Assembly (NCBI GenBank): GCA_033439265.1
Contig: JAVTVX010000031.1
Location: forward strand, 14,111,001 to 14,175,000
Direction of reading: 5' to 3'
Length of the DNA stretch: 64,000 bases
Origin: Dillenia suffruticosa
Taxonomy: Eukaryota; Streptophyta; Magnoliopsida; Dilleniales; Dilleniaceae
Shown here: piece by piece, positions 47,301 to 59,699 of the stretch
How positions within the stretch are numbered: the first letter of the stretch is position 1
Layout of the letters: every line of letters starts with the position of its first letter
The notes under the pieces: generated by a model
The model's input: the letters and a program-made list of their open reading frames with translations, nothing else
The model's database searches: none
Told to the model about the DNA's origin: nothing
Translations under genes and position numbers: made by a program

Positions 47301-47379
47301 CGTCGCGGTCGGATGAGGTTGTCGGAAAGCAGCAGCACATAAGTAGTAAAAAAATACAAGTATTAATTAGAGTGGCCAT
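44328..47379 (-). CDS. GPI-anchored glucan endo-1,3-beta-glucosidase (GH17 with X8/CBM43 domain)
   Basis: Exons 47379-46047, 45095-45068 (28 nt) and 44505-44328 join in phase into 512 residues. A signal peptide (about residues 1-23, hydrophobic INTCIFLLLMCCC) is followed by the GH17 barrel: YVGVNIGTGVSNLPSP, HIRLYDADP, IAVGDEVF (acid/base Glu) and VVLVSETGWPSKGD (nucleophile Glu). The X8 domain has the cysteine pattern TYCISIDGVD...ALDWACGPGRANCSEIQPG. The microexon supplies SHGSCIFPGS. The tail is a Ser-rich spacer plus hydrophobic FIAVALLTFVYLFLL, a GPI-anchor signal. Such enzymes act at the plasma membrane, wall or plasmodesmata on callose. No defect is visible. VGDEV replaces the usual VGNEV, which I recall as normal for this clade. 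The start is the first Met after a GA/CT-rich leader. Confidence 0.95.
45068..45095 (-). other. 28-nt microexon of GH17 gene
   Basis: On the minus strand it is flanked by AACATTAG and GTGAGAG. It completes the phase left by exon 1 (ends CCA A) and exon 3 (starts T AAG AAG), giving D-P-S-H-G-S-C-I-F-P-G-S-K-K. This restores the Cys-containing segment expected after the X8 domain. Confidence 0.9.
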
Positions 47380-47960
47380 GGAAAAGGAAAAGGAAAGTGA
47401 GATACTACCACTACTTCTTCTTCTTCTTCTGGTTCTCGCATTGCATTATCCGAACTGAATTTTTGGTTGGTGGATGGTTTGGTTTAGAGGGATAGAGAGA
47501 GAGTAGAGATAGTAACATGAAATCACAATTTTGTTGGGAAAATAGGGGAAGGGAAACACTTTATTTGGGACTTCTAGACAGTTGGGAGTCGGAGTTGGCG
47601 AGAGAGAGAGAGTGTTGGGCTAGATTTTGGGGGTTTTGGGTGTAGGTGATGACGGAATTGGGTTTGTTGGCCTTCTTTTGGTTTGGGTTAAATAATGTAT
47701 CGTGTTGTTGGGTAATAAAGTTTGGAGGGGAATGAATAAAATAAAGGGTTTTTTCTACTTTTCCATTTTTCCTTTTCGGAGTGGAGAGAGTGGTGAGGTC
47801 GGGACGGGAGACATTTCAGTAATTTGGCATTGGAGGCGTTTTTCTGGACTTGGGCAGCTAGAATTTTCGCAGCCAGCCAGCCCGGCATTCGTCTAATGAC
47901 AAGAATTCTCCTTTTGTGTGCAAAATACTTGCTGTCCATTTGTCTGTAATGAGCTGCAGA
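47380..47960 (-). promoter_or_regulatory. likely promoter and 5' UTR of GH17 gene
   Basis: Upstream of the ATG are GAA/CTT-rich leader sequence (plus 47411-47430) and GA runs (47500 and 47601-47612; a second at 47958-47981). No definite TATA box could be assigned. Confidence 0.35.
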
Positions 47961-49723
47961 GAGAAAGAGAGAGAGAGAGAGAGGGAGAAGGGGATTCTAA
48001 TTAGGTTGCCAAAGTCCAAAAGGACGGGGCTAACTTGTTTCTATGGTAAATATTTACTCGAGCTGATCTTAACACAGGGTTAGTACCAGGCTTTCGAGAT
48101 AAATTTTCAACTTGACCCTAGATTTTAATAGGAAACTGAAAATTTAGACCCAATCAAAATAAATTCAGCTCAAGTATTTAGAAAACAAATAGTACAAGTC
48201 CGGCAAGCCAACACAGCCAGATGACCCGGCATGCCATGCACAAGTCCGATCAACTCCCTATTCAACAATTTTGCATAGTTTACAATTAAAATAAAACAAA
48301 TATTACATTGATACTATGCTGAAAATAAATCGGTAAACAACCAATGGATTTTCTATTGTTACTCTTATCAAAATTTTTCTACGGTTGCACTTTATCAGTT
48401 TTGACAATCTTGATAAAATCTAATGCCTTCTTCTTCATGCTATTTCGTTTCTTTCAAAATAAATAATTTTTATTATACTGTACTGAATTTTTATATTGAT
48501 TTTTTAAAATTTATTGATTCAATAAAATATTACATTAAATTAGATTTATATAAAAAATTCATTATTATAAATATAAAAATATAGAAATATAAAAATCAAA
48601 TCAAATATTATTAAAATAAAATTAATTATAAATTTATTTTAATATATAATATTTTTTAATATTCCTCTCAAAATCAATATATTATATTAAAAATCACTTT
48701 ATTTAAAAAAAGACAATACACCACAAACACGGGCTATTGACTTCACCAAAACTACAAAAACTCATAAATGCATTTTGATAAGAGTTGCGACAGAAAAACT
48801 ATGATAAGAACAACAATATAGACTCTAATAAGAATAGCAATAAAGAAAGTCCAAAAAGATTTGGTGAAAAAAATGAGTGAACAAGAAACTATTGTAGGGA
48901 TTCATATGGCAATTGTAGAGCTTTTTGATAGCTTCTATGGGCATGTAAGAGAGTTTTTGAAAGCCTGATTTCGAAAAAATGTAACCCTTTCACATATGTA
49001 AAATGATTAACTTAATGACCCAAAGAATAACATCAAATTTGGACAAAGAATCCAAAATTCTAGTGATGTTTTTATAATATTTTTATAAAAAAATTCTCAT
49101 ACTATATTAAAAATAGAAAAAATTATAATAATATGAAAATTTGATAATTTATTATTTTAATAAAATATGATAATTTTTATATAGAAAATATATTATTATA
49201 AAAATAAAAATAAAAAATAAAATTATTTTTTAAATTAAATTAATTATTAATTTATTTTAATATATAATATTTTTAATAATTGATTCTATATGATATTATT
49301 AAACAAATGATCCACCATGCGAACGAGACGAAAGGGTTGAGCCCAATTTCCCATATTTAGCTTGTTTGTTACGTTATTTGGCCTGGACTCCGAAGAGGGT
49401 ATGAAAACTCGAAAAAGACCTTTAATACTACTCGACGCGTGGGCTCTTTGTCAAATTCACCCATATCTAGCAATTTACTGTGGTCCATGAAATAGAAACC
49501 TTGAATGGCTATTTGCTGAAAATGGAGACAGGAAAGGACTTACAACCATACGATGAATTACTCCTAGTATCCAACAGAATATTATAGTATGTCGAAATGA
49601 GGAAACTTCTAAGCTAAATATTAAATTTCAAATACCTTGGAAAGAGCTAGAGTTCATGAACACATCAGTAACCTGCATATCTCAACTCTTACGAGTAGAG
49701 TCCATGCTTTCGGATCTTGGCAC
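47961..49723. other. intergenic, AT-rich
   Basis: Contains (GA)n at about 47958-47981 and two similar AT-rich stretches (48480-48720 and 49070-49300) that share ATTAATTTATTTTAATATATAATATTTTT in variant form, probably fragments of one dispersed repeat. No gene was recognised. Confidence 0.4.
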
Positions 49724-50010
49724 TCAACAATGAATGCAGAAATACCCATCACCAATTTTCTTGACCTCAAATAGTCCAGCGCTGGTCCCAACATCAGACG
49801 ACTGGAGCTCATCTGGTCTATTCACAACCACAGCCTTCTCGCACGCGTCTGTCCTTCTCAGCCTCCTAATGCACCTATCACTAAGCCCCTTTTTTATGAT
49901 CACCAAATCTGGCTTGAACTAATTTAACTTCTCTTAATGTACTCCTCTAAGATCTTCCATCTTCCATAGGACTGTGCGGTCGTCTTCTTGTATTCAAGGA
50001 GGCAATCAAT
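49724..50010 (-). pseudogene. CCT3 (TCP-1 gamma chaperonin) pseudogene fragment
   Basis: The minus strand reads CLLEYKK, then FKPDLVIIKKGLSD, IRRLRRTD and VVVNRPDELQSSDVGTSAGL with FEVKKIGDGYF. This follows the apical domain of the cytosolic chaperonin CCT gamma subunit, which helps fold actin and tubulin. Compared with the family, short blocks are missing (between GLSD and IRRLR, and after RRTD), there is a stop near 49925 and the frame shifts near 49920. No other part of the gene is nearby. It is a relic, possibly from retroposition or a transposon carry-over. Confidence 0.8.
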
Positions 50011-50630
50011 GTCTGCCCTTCAAAAACTGGTTATATGATCATATATCCTTTTTAACTTCTTGTAAAAAAGGTATGATATAAAAAAGATAATATTTGAATT
50101 GATTAAAATATATCTATATAAAATTATGAGTTATTACATAAATATTTAATTTAATTAATTTAAATTTTATTTTCAGTCACCGTCAGACCTTCAAAATTCT
50201 TGGGCCGTCCGCCAATCAACAATACGATGTAATGAAACTCATCATGGACCATGACGACCATTTATGAGAAACAAATTCAGGCAAGAATGACATCTAACCT
50301 CATTTACAATAAGTATATCCACATCCTTGTCCAACAACCTTTCCCTACAGACTCTACTGCCAAACCCACCCACAGACAAGGCATAGGTTTTATTCAAAAG
50401 AGCCATAGTATATCAAGAATATACCATATAACACTGCCCAGGAACCCCGAAAAAAAATATTGAATATTCATGTAATCTAAATCTACTCGAGCCATCCTCC
50501 ACCGGCAACATTAGTTGGCCCACCTTTTGGCTCCAGTCTCCTCTTTATGTTTCGTTTGAGCTCTGTTTATGATACACGGGCAAAAGAAACTACTGATCCA
50601 GATTGAGTTTGGATTATGACATGATTCCTT
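50011..50630. other. intergenic 3' of APR
   Basis: AT-rich, with the likely 3' UTR of the APS reductase gene at its right end. No gene was recognised. Confidence 0.35.
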
Positions 50631-53166
50631 TCAGCTGAGAGCGTTTACAAAAGCCATCAAAGAATCAACGTCCCTCTTCTCTGAGGGGTACTTAATGGGA
50701 CGAGTCGAGTGCTTAAGGAAGAAGAGAATGGTAGGGAAGCTTCCGAGCTGTAATTCCTGCTGAGCAAATGCCTTCTCATCACCGTCTGCCCTGAACTTTC
50801 CTACCTTGACCCCAGACCCAGCTAACTTCTCAGCCAGTTCAATATATGATCCCTCCATAGCCTGCCGAGAATTCAAATAAATATATTAGGGAAACAGGCG
50901 ATGATGTGTCAAAATCTACTGCTTTAACCAGTTTTGTCCGCAATGAAAATTTACCTGGCAAAAGCTGCACCAAGGCGCATAAAGTACTACTAACCAAGGT
51001 TCTCTTCTGTCCTCTAGCTTTGCCAAATTCTCGATGCCAGCTCTGCTCAAGCTCACCACATTTTGGGTGTCAAATATATCAGCAACTGCAGCATTGCCAT
51101 TTACATGGGAAGCCCCATTTCCATTGCCATTGAGTTCGTCTGCATCGTCTTGTTTGATATTTCCTTTATGAAGGCCACACTCCTTTGCCTTAGCATCCTC
51201 CCACCACCACCTACCTTCTCTCTCATGTTGCCCAGGAAGAACAGGCCTTGTGCAAGGCTCACAACCAATTGAGACATACCCTCGTGAGTGCAGTGAATTC
51301 ACTGGAACATCCATTGTGCGAAGGAAGTTCCATATGTCTTGGCCCTCAACGTTTGCCACTGGATTCCACTTCACTAGGCTACCTTCTCCCCCATCCATCC
51401 CTTCAAAGGATGGATCAACTTGAACAACAGGTATACTAGCCCTAGTTCCAGGAGACTGATCTTTCCTTTGTCCGGTGATCCACGAACGCAAACCCTTCAG
51501 GGTTCTTCTTAGGGGTCTTACCTTCCTCACACGGCAGCACTCCTGGTGACCATCCTCATAGAAGGAGAACAGCCCCTTGCTTCTGACTAAAGCTTGAACT
51601 TCAACAGCATCCGGAAACATGTACTCAATATGGATGCCATAATGCTTCTCAACAGTATCAAAAAAATGATATGTCTCTGGATTTATCCTACCAGTGTCTA
51701 AGCTAAACACTCTAAAGGGTCGACCAGTCAGACGTGCATATTCTATTAAAGCCACATCCTCAGCACCACTACCAGGGGGAAAGAAATTCAAAATCAGATG
51801 GTAGAAAAAGGCAATCACATCTTAGGATCAAGAATAATGACTAGAAAAAGTAGCCTAATGAATACTTCCCAGAAGTTCTTAGCAATGCAGCCTCAATTAA
51901 ATGAAGCTTTATATTTACATGAATATAGGTACTTTTATATCAATATTCGTTCAGCAGGCATAACAACCTTATAGTACTTTCATATCAATACGAGGATGTT
52001 ACGAATCAACATCAATTAAAACATTCATTGGCCCCCTAACATGACCTTCTCAATGGTAGGTCAATAGCAACAGACATGGACTAGGATTGATGATCATCAA
52101 AACCAAAACACCAAAAGAATTTTCAATGCCATCTCACCCATAAACTGACTTCAACTTCAGACCATGCAACATGAATACAGAACCGTGCATCCGAGTGCAT
52201 ATGAAGATCGTTCAAAATTCTTTTTGTGAATCGTTAAAGCCCCAAAGTCTAGTTAGATTCACCAAGAGACACACAATACAAATTTATTGGTCAAAACTTG
52301 AAAAAAAAAAAGGTTAAATCCCCATAAGAAAGATACATTACAAAATAAACCATGTTATCACAATTTCCATTAGGCCAATGCCTACTAGGCAGCACCCTGA
52401 AAATCAGCAAGGTCAACTCAGCACATGGGGGGAACCCTCCAAAATTCCGCGAATATTCAAAACCCTAGTGGCATCTTTCTAAAACAAGAAAAAGCATTTT
52501 TTTTTTTTTCTGACGAGCAAGCTAAATAAGTTGAAATACACAAGAACCACAACAAAGAGATCAAGTATGTCTAATTCTCATCCAAATTATGGAGCAGCAG
52601 AATAGATAAATTAAATTTACCTAAAAGCAATTGCGATGTCATTTCCAAATTTTTCAAGGGCTTTATCCATAATTTCCAAAGGCGAAGCATTTTCGAGTTC
52701 TTTCGCTAATCTGTCATAGTCTTCTTCCATTACCTCCACTTTCTCCACAATTTCTGCAAAAACAAAATCATTCATAAGGTCAAATTTCATCATTTCACGA
52801 TTTAGAAAACACCACAGGCGTCTCTCTCCCTCCCTCCCTCTCTCTCACCAGGAGAAGCGAGATTCATCGCAGCCAGAGGAACAACATTATCGCTACTTTT
52901 CGGCTGTTCGGCATTGACGGCCCTGATTGTCGATCGCCGGCGGGAGTAATTCACAGCAATTGATGGAATTGGAGTCCGATTCAATGCCTTTAGGGAAGCA
53001 ATCTGTGAAACTGTAAAGCAATCAAACGAAACAAAATCCACAGTGAAACCAATCTTACAAAAAATTGAGGAAATAAAATTAAAATTTCAGAAATTGATTT
53101 TTTGTTTCTTTTACCTTTGAGTTCAGAAGACGAAGAAATCGACGCGGAAATGGCCGCCAACGCCAT
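50631..53166 (-). CDS. 5'-adenylylsulfate (APS) reductase, plastid
   Basis: Five exons (53166-53115, 53010-52849, 52753-52621, 51768-50955, 50861-50631) join in phase into 463 residues, normal for plant APR. The enzyme reduces APS to sulfite with glutathione, the key step of sulfate assimilation in plastids. The first about 70 residues ([14 protein letters not shown]..., [12 protein letters not shown]) are a Ser/Arg-rich transit peptide. The reductase domain has [44 protein letters not shown] and [20 protein letters not shown] plus [11 protein letters not shown], giving the iron-sulfur and catalytic cysteines. A C-terminal thioredoxin/glutaredoxin-like domain begins near [14 protein letters not shown]. 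The active site there is CSFC, where I recall CPFC in Arabidopsis. All exons are open. The start is the only Met before the first donor and follows a GA-rich leader. Confidence 0.96.
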
Positions 53167-53172
53167 AACCCC

Positions 53173-53206
<34 letters not shown>

Positions 53207-53300
53207 ATTTTTTATGTGCCGAAGAAGAGAGAAGAAGAAAGATCGAGGGCTTAATAATACGGGGCGGAGGAAATACAGAGACATGAGTCTCAAATTTTTT
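53167..53300 (-). promoter_or_regulatory. APR leader and proximal promoter
   Basis: A (CT)n run (plus 53178-53201), that is (AG)n on the gene strand, ends about 12 nt upstream of the ATG and lies in the likely 5' UTR. No reliable TATA box was assigned. Confidence 0.4.
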
Positions 53301-54449
53301 AATTCATTGAACCTGGAAGGTTTTTTGAGCTTACATCGTGGAGCAGAGCTCTTGTGTCGGTGACATGGCGGGGTTTGATTGGAGAGGAGAAGAGAAAACC
53401 CGGTCGTTTTTATTATAAACTCCAACTACCGAAGTTTCCTTGTCTCAGTATTTTCCAGGTCGCGTTGCTAAGGTACCACAATTTACCTTTCTTTTTTCTT
53501 TTTTTAGCTTTTAAAATCTTAATAGGATTAACAAAAATTTTAATTTCAATTTTTGGTTTACAAGGAAAGAGACAAACGCTAACTTCTAAAGAAAAGCTAC
53601 CCCAAATATCATGATTTAATAAAAGATGTGCCTCACACGAAAGAGAAGAAAGCTCATGGAGTTTGGGGCTGATTAAAAGGTATAATCTAACAAACATATC
53701 CACACAGGTATTATGAACAAAACTTACCTAATTTGCGGTATATTATGAATTAACTCTTGACATTCCCGAATTATATAATAACCTGCATGTAAGGGAGTTA
53801 TATCGAAGGTTAGGGCCAATACAAGCTCAGTCGAAAACAATCTTGAGACTAAACGGAAAGAATTTTGTACGAGTCTAAAAAATCAATCAATCTCTAACTC
53901 CACATAGCTCTCCCGTAAACAGATCTAAAACCCCCCATTTTCACTGTAAACCCTCGACCTATAAACTATAGTAATCTCTGAAAAGATCTCCTGCACATTC
54001 TATCTGTGAAGTAAAACACGAAAATCTATATGTATTTAGCTAATAGAAACTCGGGAGGAGAGACCCATGTATGAGGGGAAGTTCATGATTTGACCACAAA
54101 TGGTAACCATCCATCCCGAGAGTTGCCCACAAATGCTAAACATCCATAGAGCAGCTGAAGGCAAAAATAGCAACACTTGCTAGAGAAAATGTCATGCCCT
54201 CAAGACACTCTTACAGCGAACTTTCCAAATAGCCAACTGTATACAAAGCAAATGGCCCATGGGAGGCTCCTATGAAGAGCGTGGGATTTACGGTTCTCAA
54301 ACGGTCATTCTTTTATTGGTAGACTCCTGACCACCAACTTCGAGAGGGAGGATGTATGTAAAATCTGATCTCAAACCAGAGGAGTAAGGTGCAATCCCGA
54401 AATAAATGAAAGCATGCCAACGATGTCAATGTGTAGTCTTTAGCTTATT
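53301..54449. other. intergenic, no gene seen
   Basis: Moderately AT-rich. Short ORFs on both strands match nothing recognised. The region 53740-54400 reads like an old repeat body but could not be classified. Confidence 0.35.
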
Positions 54450-54454
54450 ATTAT

Positions 54455-54632
54455 TACTATTATTTTAACTATGGTATCCAATAATTATATTAAATTTGAC
54501 TAATTCTGATTCAAATCAAATTAAATATTTAAGAGATAAAACTCTTCGTACGCTTATTTTTTGAATCTGAAATTTTATTTACAGAATATTAATATTCAAT
54601 CACTAAATCAACTATATAGCTTACTTTTGATT
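54455..54632 (-). repeat. SINE-2 copy
   Basis: Minus strand: GTTGATTTAGTGATTGAATATTAA (box A-like), AATTTCAGATTCAAAAAATAA, TTGATTTGAATCAGAATTAG, AATTATTGGATACCATAG, then an A-rich end. It is clearly parallel to 57787-57965. Confidence 0.55.
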
Positions 54633-55142
54633 TAATAGTCTGTCCTAGTTTTACTACTTTCAAGTCCAGGCTCCCCTTTTTCTTAAAAAAAAAAAAAAAA
54701 AAAATTCATTAATTCTATGCAAAATTCAAAATATATATTAATACATAACAAATTTTGCTTCCATTAATAGAAAAAATTTTGCACTTAGACTATTTGAGCT
54801 CTCCAAATTTTAGATGATTTCCATATTTTATTTTATTTGTTTTACCCCATAAATCATTACTCTATTTAAAAAGGCTCTCTGTTTTTTTTTTTTCCTATAA
54901 ATCATTTTTTGATGTGCATATTTAGAAAACTATCTTGATAATTAGTTAGCAACATTTAATTTTTAAAAATAATTTATCATGTTTTTAAAAAAAATTACTT
55001 TGGGACACTGCCAAATCGGTCGTTTCAACCAAAATACTTTTTGGAACATGAGAACTTAATTTTTCAAAAATTAAACAAGGTTAATGAAAACTACTGCGGA
55101 AGAAGATCTCAATTAACTCAAGAAACTCCGTACAATGAAATT

Positions 55143-55231
55143 TCATTTTTTTTTATTGTATAAGACTTCAAACCCTGAATTTCAGAATTGATGGAGAGAA
55201 TTGTGACCATTAGACTGTCTCATTAGGGACG
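55143..55231 (-). repeat. SINE-1 copy
   Basis: Minus strand: CGTCCCTAATGAGACAGTCTAATGGTCACAATTC (box A-like), AGGGTTTGAAGTCTTATAC (box B-like), then an A tail (plus-strand poly-T near 55146-55155). Confidence 0.5.
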
Positions 55232-57786
55232 AAATTTTAAATTCTGATAAATGCGTATTACGTGTGAGCTAGCTCAAGCCTAATGGATCCAGCAAAGCAT
55301 AATTCTCTATGCATATTGGGCTAGATTCAAGCCCCCCAAAAAAATGATTTTTTTTTTTTTAATTTGACCAACGATATACGAAAATCTAACTAATTTGATT
55401 TAAATAGTTATAAACCCTAATTTGAAACTGAATACTTTTGTATCCTTTTTCAATCAGACTCAAAAAGATTTTAATTATGGAAATTTAGTGATCTACATTA
55501 GATTCACAAAATGTTGATCACCATAGAATGATTGCAAATTATATTTTTAAGAGATGATCCATAAGTTTATAAAAATGTTGAAAGGTATCACTTTGAACAA
55601 TTAATTCTTCCAACTTGATTTCAAAATTATGACTGAGTTCTTAAAAAATTAAGTATGATTTTATTATAATATATAATATAATAATTTAATTTTAGAGTAA
55701 TTTTAGTTTGAAATCACCTCGAATCAAATTATTTTATATGCTAAACTCTTTTGTGTTACGATAAAAATTTTAATATAAAACTTCTTCTAAGAAAAGGTCG
55801 AAAATTTACTAATAAATCTTCAAACAACTCTCAAGCTTAAGCAAGACATGCAAGAAAAGTGGAACAATGGGTTGGTGGAATTTTAAGAATTTTTCTCTTT
55901 ATTTATTTATTTATTTATTATTATTATTATTATCATTGACAGTATTTAGTGGGATATCCTATCTCCAATGTTCTAACCGGGAGAAAAGACAACTTCGACA
56001 AAACATCTGACGGGTTGAAATTGAAAAATGAAGGGAAGAGAATCTAATCAACGGCCACAATCATATGAGTGAAATTTCATGAGGCTTCACCAACGGACAA
56101 CCACGTGAACAATACGATGTCATAAAATGGTGGGGTCATCTCGTACGAGTCTTCCCAATCATCTTGTGTCTCTCATTTATTGTTTTAAAATGAAGCTTTT
56201 TTATCGATGAGGCAATTGAATTAGACTTAAAGATTGATTATTTTTAAATATGATCGAAATTTAATTTTTATTAAAAGTATCAGATTTTTATGTATATAGA
56301 ATGTTTTTCGTTGAGAGACTCGCTTCTGAAAAAAATCAATACAGTTATCGATCTGAATTACTCAAGATAAAAATTTAGATATCGAATGATATCCTATGAA
56401 AAAAAAAAAGAAAATGAAGCTTTTCTGTATTCTTTTCTCTTTCACCGTCGATCACACAATAAAAATTAGTCTCTCCCTCTCCGGGGCATAGCCTCTTGGA
56501 AGTATGAGGGGTTACTTGGCTATTGGTTTTTCGTAAGGTTTATAAAATTTTCTTTCTCAAGGAAATTTGGTCCACCGTATAATAATACATGGATATGGAT
56601 ATGGACATGGATACGGACATGGATACAGATAGAGACAGGGACCACGGGCCACAATGACCAATGTGGTGCTCTCACCGTGATTGAAAGTGACCCCTCCATT
56701 ATTTATTTATTAAGTTATTTGTGTACGGTTTTATATGAGTTTCTTATCTCCATTTACTATGAAATATTTTATTTAAAATATAGGTAAAAGATTATTTATT
56801 CTATTATTGCCCTTTCCACTGTTTTTAATATATGATATTCTTTTTTTTATAAACTAACATATTTGATACTTATGTTAGAATCGGTTAAATTTAATTCGAG
56901 TTAAACTGGACACTTAATAGATAAATTTTTTTTTTAATAAGAAAATATAATCAATTGGAATCGAATAAAAAATGATCCCTATCTTTCAGGGATAATTTAA
57001 GTGGTTAATAGATAAAATTTTTTCTATATATATTTTTTTATATATAATATTTAAATTCAAGATTATTAAAAACAATATCAGTGATCGATACCGTTGGTAT
57101 ACTCAACCAATAGTCCCCCCAAAATGAGAAAGAAAGTGTGTTTCCAACATAAAAACCAGACGTAGGGTCACTTGGTATCTGAATATAATGAAGGCATATT
57201 CTAGACATGATAAGGATATGCAACAAAATTGAAGCAACATATTAGTTCAATAATAAAGTCCCCAAAAGAATTTCCAAAATAAGATGCTTTCCCTCTCTTC
57301 ATTTTTGTAATTTGTATTCTTTACAACAAAAAATGATTTCTTTACATTATGGGTACAAATATTATTTTTTTCCCTCTTGGTTAATCAAGATAGACTTAAA
57401 TCTAGGATTAAATAATAAGGGGGTAACCCTCCTCGTATAATCATAGATTAAATCAAAATTACTAAAATTCAAAAGTTTAACCTAAGAAGGCTAACGATTG
57501 TACATCTATTAGCCTATTTTTGTTTGTGAGGATTAATATTTTTATTTGCCCTTCTAGCTGTACCTGTGGATTCTTAGTTTAGTAATAGAATAAGTTTTTG
57601 AACCTCCAAAATTTTTAATTAACCTGGCTCGCACTCCAAATACTTTTATATTTAGAAGAAAATGTTATTTGTGCTCCTATTTTAAGAGTCTTAGTTTACA
57701 GAAATATGACATGAATCATGCGCATCTTGCGAGCATACTTGGAAAGTCTTGTGCTCAAGCAAACAACCAGCACAATACAATGCAAG
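55232..57786. other. intergenic, repeat-rich, no gene seen
   Basis: AT-rich. A hexamer run GGATAT/GGACAT/GGATAC lies at about 56588-56634. The 56205-56412 stretch ends in an A-run and resembles a distant plus-strand SINE-2 copy. No ORF of interest was found. Confidence 0.4.
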
Positions 57787-57965
57787 CATTAGATTTTTTT
57801 TAAATATAAAATATTGATATCCAATAATTAAGTTAGATTCAACTAAATTTGTTTCGAATCAAATTGAATTAAGAGAGAAAACTCCCTTGAAGTCTGTTTC
57901 ATCATACACAATACTCGAACAGAAAATTTTATTTAAAAATTACCAGTGTTTAAGACCAACAAAGC
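57787..57965 (-). repeat. SINE-2 copy
   Basis: Minus strand: GTTGGTCTTAAACACTGGTAA (box A-like), TCTGTTCGAGTATTG (box B-like), TTGATTCGAAACAAATTTAG, AATTATTGGATATCAATATT, then an A tail (plus-strand poly-T at 57793-57801). Confidence 0.6.
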
Positions 57966-58440
57966 ATTAATATACAAACATTAGATTTTATTTAGAGAAA
58001 GGTGTAACTTCTACAAGTTAAATAGGTGAATATTTGCATCAGAGCATGTTTACCTACTCCAAGTTTAATATTATAAATTTGTCATTTTTGTGCACAAATG
58101 CTGTGGTTTTAGTAGGGAATATGGGCAAATAGGCTACAGCTCAACTGACACCGTCGATTCTCCTCTTGTAAAGGTTTCAAAGGTATATCTTTCTCGACAT
58201 TTTGGTTAAGGTCAAGTGTACAGATTTCATAGGTTTCGCCAAAAAAGAAAAGAATATGGCTTAAGCTTATCGGGGCCCGGCCCAGATGCAGGCCCTTCCA
58301 AAACCTAATTCACAAACTTGTCAACTTAGTGGATTGCACCAATGATGGGCGGTCTAAGTGGCGCAAGAGATAGAAGATTCCTTGGATCATCCTAAAGAGC
58401 CCAAATCAAATTTGAGTGGCCTCTTTCTCTCTTTTTTTAT

Positions 58441-58529
58441 TATTTTTTATTTTTTTTAAGAATTCAAACCCCTGAATCTCAAAATTGAAAGAGGGAGATT
58501 ATAACCATCAGGTTATCCTCTTGGGGACG
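58441..58529 (-). repeat. SINE-1 copy
   Basis: Minus strand: CCGTCCCCAAGAGGATAACCTGATGGTTATAATC (box A-like), AGGGGTTTGAATTCTTAAA (box B-like), then an A-rich tail. Confidence 0.55.
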
Positions 58530-59699
58530 GCCCCTCTCTCTCCCCCACCAAACAAAATAGTGGAAGGAGTTATTAGTAAATCTGTTTGGATTTGAACTTG
58601 TGACCTTGTGCACCTGAGATGATTGTGTAGGAAGTAGGGATTGCAAATATATGAGTTAGTGAGTCGAGTTGTTGGAGGATCCAATTCCAAAAGCACTTTG
58701 TTGCTTGAAAAGTGCTTCTCAAACTTTATTTCTTAATTGTGGCCGGATGATAATATGATTATAAAAAAATAATTATAAAATTGAGGTCTGATGATTCAAC
58801 CCAAAGAAAAGCCCGATGAACCATGACGCAACCCCAAAACTCCATACGCTACCAAACAGGCCTCACTTTAGAAAGTGGCTGAGCTTGAGCCACAACTTTC
58901 TACTGGGTCCCAACCAAAGTCTTCATAAATCTTTAAATAAAAACGATGTGCGCTAAATTAGCACCACCCGATATCCAAAAAATCTCTAGCGTTACCGACA
59001 GTGACCTCAAATTATCAAACCGCACAACCAATTTAATCAGAAGACCGGACCACAAAAGGAAGTGTCAATGGAATTCCAAAATGGACTTTTGTCAAATCTA
59101 TAAATAATGGTAATGTTATAAGAATGTATGAATATTCCCTCTCTTCTTTCTAAATCTCATATTCTCTCTATATATATTTCTCCTCTTTTATTTATTTTTA
59201 ATTTCTTTTTACGTGTACCGATTGATTGATGGTAAATATTAAATTTGATTTTTCTTTGAAATTTCTTTTTCTTTTTTGTTGTCTTTTTTATCTATCTCAA
59301 TCTTTATGTAAATTCAGTGAGAAAATCATCGGGTGTTGAGAGAGGGAGAGAGAAAAGAGAAGAGGGAGGGTTGCCTGAGGGTCCATAATTAGAGGTGAAT
59401 TTGTTATTTCATTCGAAAATCACTATTTAGTGATTCAAAGAAATTTGTGAGGAATTTGGAAAATTAAACTTATGGAAACCAATTTTCTTCCTTTATATCA
59501 TTTTCCCTTTTTCATTTTAGTTAGTGCCCGTAACGATGGTTGACTCTTATCTGTCCATAATTGCATTCCTGATTCATCGACACGACACGGACCCCGTTGG
59601 ATCTCCGATGACCTTTAATCCAACGTTCCCGTAGGATCCCAAAATTTGGCTGGCGCTGATTTGATTGTTACCCCTAATTCCGTCACCGTTACGTACGCT
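58530..59699. other. intergenic upstream of glyoxalase I
   Basis: No gene was recognised. The last few hundred bases are likely the distal promoter of the plus-strand glyoxalase gene. Confidence 0.35.

Noticed and set aside
8578..53166. A cell-wall gene cluster formed by SKS, rhamnogalacturonan lyase and GH17
   Set aside because: Two of the three are pseudogenes, strands differ, and unrelated genes lie between; co-location alone does not support a functional cluster.
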